The position numbers were made by a program, and so were the translations under genes. From assembly GCA_026986455.1 (NCBI GenBank), contig JALSON010000368.1, positions 1 to 6,328 on the forward strand: 6,328 nucleotides of DNA. Direction: 5' to 3'. This DNA comes from Thermococcaceae archaeon (lineage in GTDB: Archaea; Methanobacteriota_B; Thermococci; Thermococcales; Thermococcaceae). Positions 1-5,280 of the stretch are shown piece after piece (the stretch's first letter is position 1; each line of letters starts with the position of its first letter). The notes below the pieces were generated by a model. It saw nothing but the letters and a program-made list of their open reading frames with translations. It was not told the origin of the DNA and did no database searches.

Positions 1-1017
1 CCAAGCATTAGGGCTCCGCACATACTCGTTGTTGAGAGTTCCCACGTGAAAAACAATCCCCAGCTTAGGAAACTCGTGAAGAAAGAAATCCTCTCAGGAA
101 TACCTGTTATTGTTATCGGTAATCCTGAGGTTATCAACGGGACTTTCAAGGGTCAGTTCTTCGCAGAGCTCGTAGCTGGTAGAGGTCCAGGGGAAAAGCC
201 GATTAAAAAAGCAACTGTCTACGGTTACATGACCTATCCTTCCAATGGAATTCTCGTGAGCAAAGAGTTCATCTCCATTGACGCCGAACCAAAGGCAATC
301 GAACAAGCTTACAGCTGGGCGGTTAAGAACCTAAAACCAAGTGCCGGGACTTTCGAACTTAAGGCAGAGCCTCTATCCTCTGGAGCTTATTGGTCTTACA
401 GGAGTCAGCTTGATTTTATCAGCGGTGATGACTGGAAACCATATGGCAGACTCAACGTTAGGACAATCTACTACCAGCTTATGAACGATGGTTCCTCCCA
501 GTACGACTGGTACAATGTTCATGTGCGACAGCAGTCCGTTCCGGGGAAGGAACTCTGGGATTCGAACTGGAGAACGGCCAAGATGCACACTTGGATAGAC
601 ACCGATTATTACAACCCAAACGGCTTTCTCTCGGCGTATGAGCCGACAACAACCTCGGGGACAACAACGGTGGGCGTTTCAATAGGTGTCTCCGCGGGAG
701 AAGAGGGGGCACAAGTGAGTGCATCCCAGTCGTGGAGCTACACAATTCCTGACGTTCGCGTTTACGACGAGAGCGACTACTCCCTTGAACTGGCAAGGTG
801 GGTGCACAGGATAGCACCCGACAAAGCTGTGGGAATGACCACATATCAGATAGAACCGGGTGCCACGTTAAGATTCAGAGAGTGGGATGTAGGGGCCAAG
901 GTGTGGAGAGAACACTACGGTGTCGTCTACGCAAAACCTCCGAACTGGTGGGAGCCCTGGTGGGACTGGCATTATAGCGAGGAAAACTGGGTTGAATTCC
1001 GCATTTCTATGGGATGA
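1..1017 (+). CDS. 3' part of a tryptophan-rich beta-rich protein of unknown function (5' end outside window)
   Basis: The reading frame is open from base 1 (PSIRAPHILVVESSH...) to TGA at 1015-1017, so the 338 residues seen are the C-terminal part of a longer protein. The GTG at 46 is an internal valine codon rather than a start. Residues 1-115 show beta-alpha-beta character (hydrophobic HILVVE and GIPVIVIG strands around a charged helix). Residues about 120-290 look like a beta-rich domain, including a strongly alternating hairpin at 224-249. The C-terminus is aromatic, with six Trp between residues 316 and 330. About 17 Trp and no Cys are present in total. I do not recognise the family. A secreted or surface location is plausible from this composition, but the signal-peptide region is not in the window. 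A T-rich stretch follows, and glyS downstream has its own promoter, so this is probably a separate transcription unit. Confidence 0.8.
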   Translation, partial: PSIRAPHILVVESSHVKNNPQLRKLVKKEILSGIPVIVIGNPEVINGTFKGQFFAELVAGRGPGEKPIKKATVYGYMTYPSNGILVSKEFISIDAEPKAIEQAYSWAVKNLKPSAGTFELKAEPLSSGAYWSYRSQLDFISGDDWKPYGRLNVRTIYYQLMNDGSSQYDWYNVHVRQQSVPGKELWDSNWRTAKMHTWIDTDYYNPNGFLSAYEPTTTSGTTTVGVSIGVSAGEEGAQVSASQSWSYTIPDVRVYDESDYSLELARWVHRIAPDKAVGMTTYQIEPGATLRFREWDVGAKVWREHYGVVYAKPPNWWEPWWDWHYSEENWVEFRISMG

Positions 1018-1040
1018 AGTTAGAATTCTTTCTTGCGCTC

Positions 1041-1058
1041 TTCTTTTTATCCCATTTT
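1041..1058 (+). terminator. T-rich terminator after the left-edge gene
   Basis: A pyrimidine-rich run (TTCTTTTTATCCCATTTT) lies about 25 bases after the stop at 1017 and just before the glyS promoter. Archaeal RNA polymerase terminates at T-rich tracts without needing a hairpin. The position between two transcription units supports the call, which rests on composition only. Confidence 0.45.
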
Positions 1059-1074
1059 CAGGTGTTACCAAATG

Positions 1075-1090
1075 CCCAAAAGCTTTTTAT
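1075..1090 (+). promoter_or_regulatory. glyS promoter (BRE plus TATA box)
   Basis: CCCAAAAGCTTTTTAT reads as a purine-rich BRE (AAAAG) followed by a TATA-like box (TTTTTAT, centre near 1087). Transcription would start about 25 bases downstream, near 1112, giving a leader of about 12 bases that just covers the ribosome-binding site. The distance from box centre to start codon (about 37 bases) matches the promoter at 3756-3772, and the gap promoter is similar (about 34). Confidence 0.65.
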
Positions 1091-1112
1091 GAAATTAGCT
1101 CATCTCCTTCTC

Positions 1113-1117
1113 AGGTG
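1113..1117 (+). promoter_or_regulatory. Ribosome-binding site that fixes the glyS start
   Basis: AGGTG ends six bases before the ATG at 1124 and is complementary to the archaeal 16S rRNA 3' end (AUCACCUCC). It rules out the 68-codon upstream extension of the same frame, which would run through the preceding gene and the promoter. Confidence 0.7.
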
Positions 1118-1123
1118 GTGCTG

Positions 1124-2830
1124 ATGGGAGCTGATAAATACGAGATTCTTCAGGATTTGATGAGGAGGAGAGGCTTTGCCTGGGGGAGCTTTGAAATATA
1201 TGGCGGTGCGAGGGGTTTTTACGATTACGGTCCTCTTGGAGCTACAATAAAGAGAAAAATCGAGCAGAAAATCAGGGAGGCCTTCCAGAGGGAGGGCTTC
1301 TTCGAGCTTGAGACGCCGGACATCACACCGGAGAAGGTCTTCATAGCGAGCGGTCACGTTGACAAGTTCGTTGACCCGCTCGTCGAGTGTAAGAAGTGCG
1401 GTGCGCGCTTTAGGGCAGACCACATAGTGGAGGAGGTTCTCGACATCGACACCGAGGGCATGAGCGCCGAACACCTCACCCAGCTCATTAAAGAGCACGA
1501 CATCCGCTGCCCGGAGTGCGGAGGCGAGCTTTCCGACGTCTGGTACTTCAACCTCATGTTCGAGACCAAGATAGGCCCCTACGGCGACCAGAAGGGATAC
1601 CTGAGGCCTGAAACCGCCCAGGGTATCTTCGTCAACTTCAGGCGCTTAAACGCTTTCGCCAGGAACAGGCTTCCCTTCGGCGTTTTCCAGATAGGTAAAG
1701 CATACCGCAACGAGATTTCCCCGAGGCAGGGGATGTTAAGGCTTAGAGAGTTCACGCAGGCAGAGGCGGAGATATTCTTCAACCCGAAGGAGACTGCTCA
1801 TCCTCACTTCGACGAGGTCAAGGATGAAAAGCTTAGGCTCTACCCGATAGAGAACCAGCTCAAGAACCTCGGGATGATTGAAATAACCGCCGAGGATGCC
1901 GTCAAGAAGGGCTACGTCCTGAATACATTCTTCGCCTACTACATGGTCATGGTCAAGAGGACGCTCCTCGACATCGGCATCCCCGAGGAGGCCATACGCT
2001 TCCGCCAGCAGCTGCCGGAGGAAAGGGCACACTACTCAAGCGACACCTGGGACGTCGAGATACACAGCGAGCGCTTCGGCTGGGTGGAGTGCGTCGGCAT
2101 AGCCTACCGCGGCGACTACGACCTCAGCAAGCACATGAAGATGAGCGGGGCTGACTTAACCGTCCTCATACACTACGACGAGCCCAAGATAGTCAGACGT
2201 CTCAAAGTAAGCCTCAACATGAAGCGCGTCGGGCCTAAGCTGAAGAAGGACGCCAAGAGGATAAATGAGCTGATTCAGGGCTGGGAAGAAGAAAAGAAAC
2301 GTGAGCTTGTTAAACTCCTCGAAAGGGACGGAAAGGTTACCATCGAGGGCTACGAGCTGGAGAAGGACGACTTCATAATCAAAGAGGTTGAGGAGAAGAT
2401 AACCGGCGAGAAGATAGTGCCCCACGTCCTTGAGCCGAGCTTTGGAATAGACAGGCCCTTCTATCTGCTCCTTGAGAACTCGCTGGTAATCGAAGAGGAC
2501 AGGACGTACCTTAGGCTCAAGAAGGACATGGCGCCGATTGAGGTTGCCGTTTTGCCGCTCGTTGCAAAGGAACCGCTGAAGAGCATCGCCTACGACGTCT
2601 TCAGGACGCTCCAGAAGGCCGGCTTCATCGTTGTTTACGACGAGAAGGACACCATCGGGAGGAGATATCTAAGATACGACGAGATAGGAACTCCCTACTG
2701 TGTCACAATAGACAACCAGACGCCCGAGGACAACACGGTAACGATACGCGACCGTGACACGAGGGAGCAGATAAGAATCAAAATTGATGAACTCCCCGAG
2801 AAGTTGAAGGAGCTTATTTTCGGAGAGTGA
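1124..2830 (+). CDS. glyS: Glycyl-tRNA synthetase (archaeal/eukaryal type)
   Basis: This class II aminoacyl-tRNA synthetase charges tRNA-Gly with glycine using ATP, in the cytoplasm. The 568-residue length fits the single-chain archaeal/eukaryal enzyme rather than the bacterial alpha2beta2 form. The N-terminal part (RGFAWGSFEIYGGARGFYDYGPLG, residues 16-39) is typical. An inserted zinc-ribbon-like element has two CxxC pairs, C89/C92 and C129/C132. PETAQGIF (162-169) is present, and motif 2 is at about 194-216 (YRNEISPRQG followed by REFTQAEAEIF). Motif 3 is EPSFGIDR at 437-444. The C-terminal anticodon-binding domain starts at about 470 and contains GRRYLRYDEIGTPYCVTID (512-530). The ATG at 1124 is chosen because the frame's upstream extension overlaps the preceding gene and crosses the promoter. 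No key residue appears missing. It is probably the first gene of an operon with the next two genes. Confidence 0.97.
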   Translation: MGADKYEILQDLMRRRGFAWGSFEIYGGARGFYDYGPLGATIKRKIEQKIREAFQREGFFELETPDITPEKVFIASGHVDKFVDPLVECKKCGARFRADHIVEEVLDIDTEGMSAEHLTQLIKEHDIRCPECGGELSDVWYFNLMFETKIGPYGDQKGYLRPETAQGIFVNFRRLNAFARNRLPFGVFQIGKAYRNEISPRQGMLRLREFTQAEAEIFFNPKETAHPHFDEVKDEKLRLYPIENQLKNLGMIEITAEDAVKKGYVLNTFFAYYMVMVKRTLLDIGIPEEAIRFRQQLPEERAHYSSDTWDVEIHSERFGWVECVGIAYRGDYDLSKHMKMSGADLTVLIHYDEPKIVRRLKVSLNMKRVGPKLKKDAKRINELIQGWEEEKKRELVKLLERDGKVTIEGYELEKDDFIIKEVEEKITGEKIVPHVLEPSFGIDRPFYLLLENSLVIEEDRTYLRLKKDMAPIEVAVLPLVAKEPLKSIAYDVFRTLQKAGFIVVYDEKDTIGRRYLRYDEIGTPYCVTIDNQTPEDNTVTIRDRDTREQIRIKIDELPEKLKELIFGE

Positions 2831-2844
2831 GCTCAGCAGAGCTC
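2829..2844 (+). repeat. GAGCTC inverted repeat at the glyS stop codon
   Basis: Two copies of GAGCTC are separated by AGCA. Because GAGCTC is itself palindromic, the copies form both a direct and an inverted repeat, able to make a 6-bp stem with a 4-base loop. The first copy overlaps the glyS TGA, and a pyrimidine-rich tract (2845-2863) follows. It could be an attenuating or 3'-end-forming element before the DUF402 gene, or a chance repeat. Confidence 0.4.
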
Positions 2845-2863
2845 TCTTACCATTTTCTTCCCC

Positions 2864-2868
2864 GTGAT
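2864..2868 (+). promoter_or_regulatory. Ribosome-binding site of the DUF402 gene
   Basis: GTGAT lies five bases before the ATG at 2874, the same spacing as the GGTGAT of the gene at 3805. It supports 2874 over the ATG at 2867, which is out of frame. No convincing TATA box is visible between 2831 and 2863, so transcription probably reads through from glyS. Confidence 0.55.
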
Positions 2869-2873
2869 GCCTC

Positions 2874-3407
2874 ATGTCCCGCAAGATCCACCTCATCTAC
2901 CGCCGCATCCCCAACCGCGTATTGGAGAGGGATGACGAAGTTATAGCCGACCTGGGCGATGTAATAATAGCCAGGTCCGAGTTTAAAGGCATGCTCGCCC
3001 CCCTTAGGGTGAACGGCGTCGAGGTCATAAAAAACGGCTATGAAATGCTCTATTTCGCCTTCATCGGGGAGAACTACGACATCCTGAAGGTCTACGACGA
3101 GGAGGGCAACTTCAGGGGGCTTTACGTTGATGTGCTGGCATATACGAGGCGCGAGAAGGACACGCTTGAGATGCTTGACCTGTTTTTGGACATCTTCGTC
3201 TTTCCGGATGGCGAGGCGTTCCTCCTTGATGAGGAGGAGCTTGAGATGGCACTGAACTACGGCGTGATTGACAGGGAAACGTTTGACTTCGCCTATTGCG
3301 TTGCGAGGGAAATCCTCGAAAAGCTTAAACGGAAGGAGTTTCCGCCTGAGATAGTCTGGAAATACGAGGTGAATGGAGATGAGTGCAAAGTTCCTGAAGG
3401 AGAGTAA
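2874..3407 (+). CDS. Stand-alone DUF402-domain protein, putative phosphohydrolase
   Basis: This 177-residue soluble protein has the pattern of the DUF402 family: a strand-rich N-terminal half, then GLYVDV (82-87), the acidic signature LDLFLDIFVFPDG (101-113), and LDEEELEMALNYGVI (118-132) leading into a C-terminal helix. The acidic residues expected to hold metal (D86, D102, D106, D119, E120) are all present, so it is unlikely to be a dead copy. Known family members include the nucleoside tri-/diphosphatase Ntdp of staphylococci, FomD of fosfomycin biosynthesis, and the C-terminal part of the archaeal RNA-binding protein FAU-1. This protein lacks FAU-1's N-terminal RNA-binding part. Its substrate is unknown. 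It starts 43 bases after glyS and its end overlaps the DUF167 gene by 29 bases. A nucleotide or RNA-linked phosphohydrolase is inference from the family. Confidence 0.85.
   Translation: MSRKIHLIYRRIPNRVLERDDEVIADLGDVIIARSEFKGMLAPLRVNGVEVIKNGYEMLYFAFIGENYDILKVYDEEGNFRGLYVDVLAYTRREKDTLEMLDLFLDIFVFPDGEAFLLDEEELEMALNYGVIDRETFDFAYCVAREILEKLKRKEFPPEIVWKYEVNGDECKVPEGE
3366..3372 (+). promoter_or_regulatory. Ribosome-binding site that decides the DUF167 start
   Basis: GAGGTGA is a strong match to the 16S anti-Shine-Dalgarno sequence and lies inside the 3' end of the DUF402 gene. It directly abuts the ATG at 3373 (no spacer) but is six bases from the in-frame ATG at 3379. The second start is therefore more likely. 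Confidence 0.65.
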
Positions 3408-3672
3408 AGAAGGAACTATCCTCCTCGTTTACGTCCAGCCGAAAGCTAAGAAGAACGAAATTGATGGGGTGGATGAGTGGCGTGGTCGTTTGAGGGTTAA
3501 AATCAAAGCCCCGCCCGTCGAGGGGAAGGCTAACAGGGAAGTTGTGAAGTTCCTCTCGAAGCTCTTTGGGCGGGAAGTGGTTCTCGTCAGGGGAGAAACC
3601 TCAAGGGAAAAGGACCTGCTCGTTAGGGGAGCCGGTAAAGAGGAGGTCATAGGGAAGCTCGGGCTGGGTTAG
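3379..3672 (+). CDS. DUF167/YggU-family protein
   Basis: A small basic protein of 97 residues from the chosen start (99 from the ATG at 3373). It carries the family hallmarks: VYVQPKAKKNEIDG near the N-terminus, the almost invariant APPVEGKANREVVKFLSKLFG, and GETSREKDLLVRG. Structures of family members (E. coli YggU, M. thermautotrophicus MTH637) are known, but no biochemical role is established. The length is normal for the family and no membrane segment or signal peptide is seen. The gene overlaps the DUF402 gene by 29 bases with its ribosome-binding site inside it, which points to one mRNA and coupled translation. Family call firm; function unknown. Confidence 0.92.
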   Translation: MSAKFLKESKEGTILLVYVQPKAKKNEIDGVDEWRGRLRVKIKAPPVEGKANREVVKFLSKLFGREVVLVRGETSREKDLLVRGAGKEEVIGKLGLG

Positions 3673-3699
3673 TTCCTAAGGGCGAAACACTTACCCTAA

Positions 3700-3725
3700 A
3701 GTATGATACCCGTGGGTAATTTACT
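3700..3725. repeat. Imperfect dyad downstream of the DUF167 gene
   Basis: The core TACCC-GT-GGGTA (3707-3718) is a perfect inverted repeat. Four more outer pairs (AGTA at 3700-3703 with TACT at 3722-3725) bracket a mostly mismatched 3-base step. It lies 28 bases after the DUF167 stop. A second TTACCC copy at 3691-3696 could pair with GGGTAA (3714-3719) as an alternative. It may be a 3'-end structure or a protein site; no T-run marks it as a clear terminator. Confidence 0.35.
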
Positions 3726-3755
3726 GATCGAAGGAAAAAACTTCTCAGGAACATG

Positions 3756-3772
3756 GGGAAAGCTTTAAATTT
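3756..3772 (+). promoter_or_regulatory. Promoter of the ATPase-nuclease gene
   Basis: GGGAAAGC (BRE) is followed by TTTAAATTT (TATA box, 3764-3772, centre near 3768). The predicted start of transcription is near 3792, about 12 bases before the TTG start codon. The layout is the same as for glyS, and shows that this gene is transcribed separately from the glyS group. Confidence 0.65.
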
Positions 3773-3773
3773 G

Positions 3774-3787
3774 ATAATTTCAATTAT
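3774..3787. repeat. ATAATT-TC-AATTAT inverted repeat between TATA box and start
   Basis: A perfect 6-bp inverted repeat with a 2-base spacer sits immediately after the TATA box and shares its last two bases with the larger palindrome at 3786-3805. The region is very A/T-rich, so chance is a real alternative. Confidence 0.35.
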
Positions 3788-3805
3788 GATAATGGTGATT
3801 ATCAT
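3786..3805. promoter_or_regulatory. Perfect palindrome over the transcription start and ribosome-binding site
   Basis: ATGATAAT and ATTATCAT flank GGTG, a perfect 8-bp inverted repeat with a 4-base centre. The ribosome-binding site GGTGAT (3794-3799) is the centre plus the first two bases of the right arm, and the last base is the T of the TTG start codon. With the predicted transcription start near 3792, most of the left arm would not be in the mRNA. A DNA operator bound by a dimeric repressor is therefore more likely than an RNA hairpin. The repeat is seen; its role is inferred. Confidence 0.5.
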
Positions 3806-5163
3806 TGATTGAACCCAGTGGAGAGTTTGTGAACAGGAAAGAGGAACTCAAGGCTATAAGGGAGAAGCTCGAAAGCGAGAGGTTTGAGCTGATCATCGTT
3901 TATGGAAGGAGGCGAGTAGGAAAAACGAGGCTCGTCCTTGAAGCCGTAAGGGGCAGACCTCACGTTTACTACCTGGCGGTCGAGGGCGACAACCTGAGGC
4001 ACTTTATTGATGCTGCTAAAAGAGTCGTCCCCGAGCTCTCCTATGTTAAGGAGGACTGGGAGGCGGTTCTCCACCACCTGCGGGACGGGGTGGTCCTCAT
4101 AGATGAGTTCCCAAATCTCGTCAAGGAAGATCCCAATGTTCTCTCGCGCTTCCAGCGGATCATAGACCTTGAGCTGTCCTCATCGAGAACCAAGCTCATC
4201 CTCTTGGGTTCATCGATTGGGATGATGACCGAGAAGGTGCTGAGCCACAAAAGCCCCCTCTACGGGAGAAGAACAGCTTCCATAAAGCTGAACGCCCTAA
4301 ACTTTTTTGTGCTGAGGGAGTTCTTTCCTATGGCATCTTTGAAAGAGCTGGTGGAAGTCTACGGAATGACCGACGGTATTCCCTACTACATCCTGAGGGT
4401 TAGGCTTCCCTTCTGGGAGTGGCTTGAAGAGGAGCTATTGGATCCAACGAGCATTTTCAGGGACGAGGCTGATTTCCTTCTCCGCTACGAGTTCACAGAG
4501 GTCAAAACGTACAAGAGGATCCTTGAGGCAATTGCCATGGGAAAGAGCACCCCGAAGGAGATAAGGGATTTCACCGGTTTGAAGCATGCGGACTTAACAC
4601 CCTATCTGAGAAACCTCATGGAGACCGGCTTCATAGTGAGGGAACTTCCAATAATGGAAGGGCTGTCCTCAAAGCGGGGTCGCTACTTCGTGGCGGACAA
4701 TTATCTGGCCTTCTATTTCAGGTTCATCTACCCCAACCTCTCGGCGATTGAAGAGGGAGTCTTCAGCGTGGAGGATATAAGGGAAGATTACAACCGCTAT
4801 CTTGGCTGGGTTTTTGAGAAGGTAGCAAGGCAGTTTTTGATCGAGCTGGACAAAGCTGATGAGCTACCTTTCCGTTTTACGAAGATAGGAAGGTGGTGGC
4901 GTAAGGGAGAGGAGATTGATTTCGTTGCGTTGAACGAGCGGCAGAGAAAAGCGCTTTTCGTTGAGGTTAAGTGGAAGAGCCTTAAGGGAAGAGAAGCCCG
5001 GGGAATTTTGAAGGATTTGGAGAGGAAAGCGGAACTGGTTGAGCTTGAAAGCTGGGAAAAGAGCTTCGGGCTCGTTGCAAAGAGTGTTAAGGGGAAGGAA
5101 AGGCTGGGGAGTGAAGGTTTTCTCATCTGGGACCTGGATGATTTCAAGTCGTTCTTGGAATAA
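3805..5163 (+). CDS. AAA ATPase with winged helix and C-terminal DUF234/PD-(D/E)XK-like domain
   Basis: This 452-residue protein belongs to the archaeal ATPase family (ATPase_2/DUF234 type). Walker A is GRRRVGKT (34-41), Walker B is VVLIDE (96-101) and a sensor-1-like strand ILLGSS is at 132-137. A winged-helix segment follows at about 233-285 (TPKEIRDFTG, then NLMETGFIVREL). The C-terminal part (about 292-395) has GRYFVADNYLAFYFRF, E338, D372 (GEEIDF) and E387/K389 (FVEVKW), which line up as the E...D...ExK core of a PD-(D/E)XK nuclease fold. TTG is used as the start: GGTGAT lies five bases upstream and an in-frame TGA at 3796-3798 blocks any longer reading. GTG at 3829 would remove only the first eight residues. 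It stands alone, with its own promoter, convergent with gap. Members are common in multiple copies in archaea; their role is unknown, and nuclease activity here is inferred. Confidence 0.9.
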   Translation: MIEPSGEFVNRKEELKAIREKLESERFELIIVYGRRRVGKTRLVLEAVRGRPHVYYLAVEGDNLRHFIDAAKRVVPELSYVKEDWEAVLHHLRDGVVLIDEFPNLVKEDPNVLSRFQRIIDLELSSSRTKLILLGSSIGMMTEKVLSHKSPLYGRRTASIKLNALNFFVLREFFPMASLKELVEVYGMTDGIPYYILRVRLPFWEWLEEELLDPTSIFRDEADFLLRYEFTEVKTYKRILEAIAMGKSTPKEIRDFTGLKHADLTPYLRNLMETGFIVRELPIMEGLSSKRGRYFVADNYLAFYFRFIYPNLSAIEEGVFSVEDIREDYNRYLGWVFEKVARQFLIELDKADELPFRFTKIGRWWRKGEEIDFVALNERQRKALFVEVKWKSLKGREARGILKDLERKAELVELESWEKSFGLVAKSVKGKERLGSEGFLIWDLDDFKSFLE

Positions 5164-5239
5164 ATGTGCGAGAGGCAAAGCTTCCTGACCTCATGCCACT
5201 GAAACTCGTTGCCTTCGATACCAAATCGAGAAAACCTGC

Positions 5240-5260
5240 AAGAATGAAAGGAATAAAAAG
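5240..5260 (-). terminator. T-rich terminator of gap
   Basis: Read on the minus strand, CTTTTTATTCCTTTCATTCTT begins about 20 bases after the gap stop and is preceded by GAAAAGG, giving a short AAAAG/CTTTT dyad ahead of the T-run. This fits an archaeal T-tract terminator. No equally good tract is seen on the plus strand for the converging ATPase gene. Confidence 0.55.
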
Positions 5261-5280
5261 CCTTTTCATGAGGAGCATAG

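Noticed and set aside
46..48. GTG as the start codon of the left-edge gene
   Set aside because: The frame is open to base 1 with protein-like sequence (PSIRAPHILVVESSH) and there is no ribosome-binding site before 46, so the gene begins outside the window.
479..844. Minus-strand reading frame of 121 codons
   Set aside because: It lies fully opposite the left-edge gene, is rich in Ser, Arg, Leu and Pro as expected of an antisense shadow, and has no promoter or ribosome-binding site.
920..1123. N-terminal extension of glycyl-tRNA synthetase
   Set aside because: The extension overlaps the end of the preceding gene, passes through the T-rich tract and the glyS promoter, and reads as non-family sequence. 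The enzyme's normal length is reached from the ATG at 1124.
1100..2425. Several minus-strand frames opposite glyS
   Set aside because: They are shadows of a strongly conserved gene, with low-complexity Leu/Ser-rich translations and no initiation signals.
3700..3730. C/D box small RNA (ATGATAC ... CTGA)
   Set aside because: Only one poor C-box and one CTGA are present, without the internal D'/C' pair expected in archaeal C/D RNAs.
3786..3805. Tgr glycolytic regulator site
   Set aside because: The palindrome contains GTGAT and TATCAT but not TATCAC-N5-GTGATA with the required order and spacing.
4797..5178. Minus-strand frames opposite the 3' half of the ATPase gene
   Set aside because: Ser/Pro/Leu-rich antisense translations of a gene whose domains are clear on the plus strand.
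5249..5267. Minus-strand promoter (AAAAGGCTTTTTATT) resembling the glyS BRE/TATA
   Set aside because: It has the right shape, but it sits just after the gap stop and no credible gene starts 35-40 bases further left. A terminator explains the T-run better.
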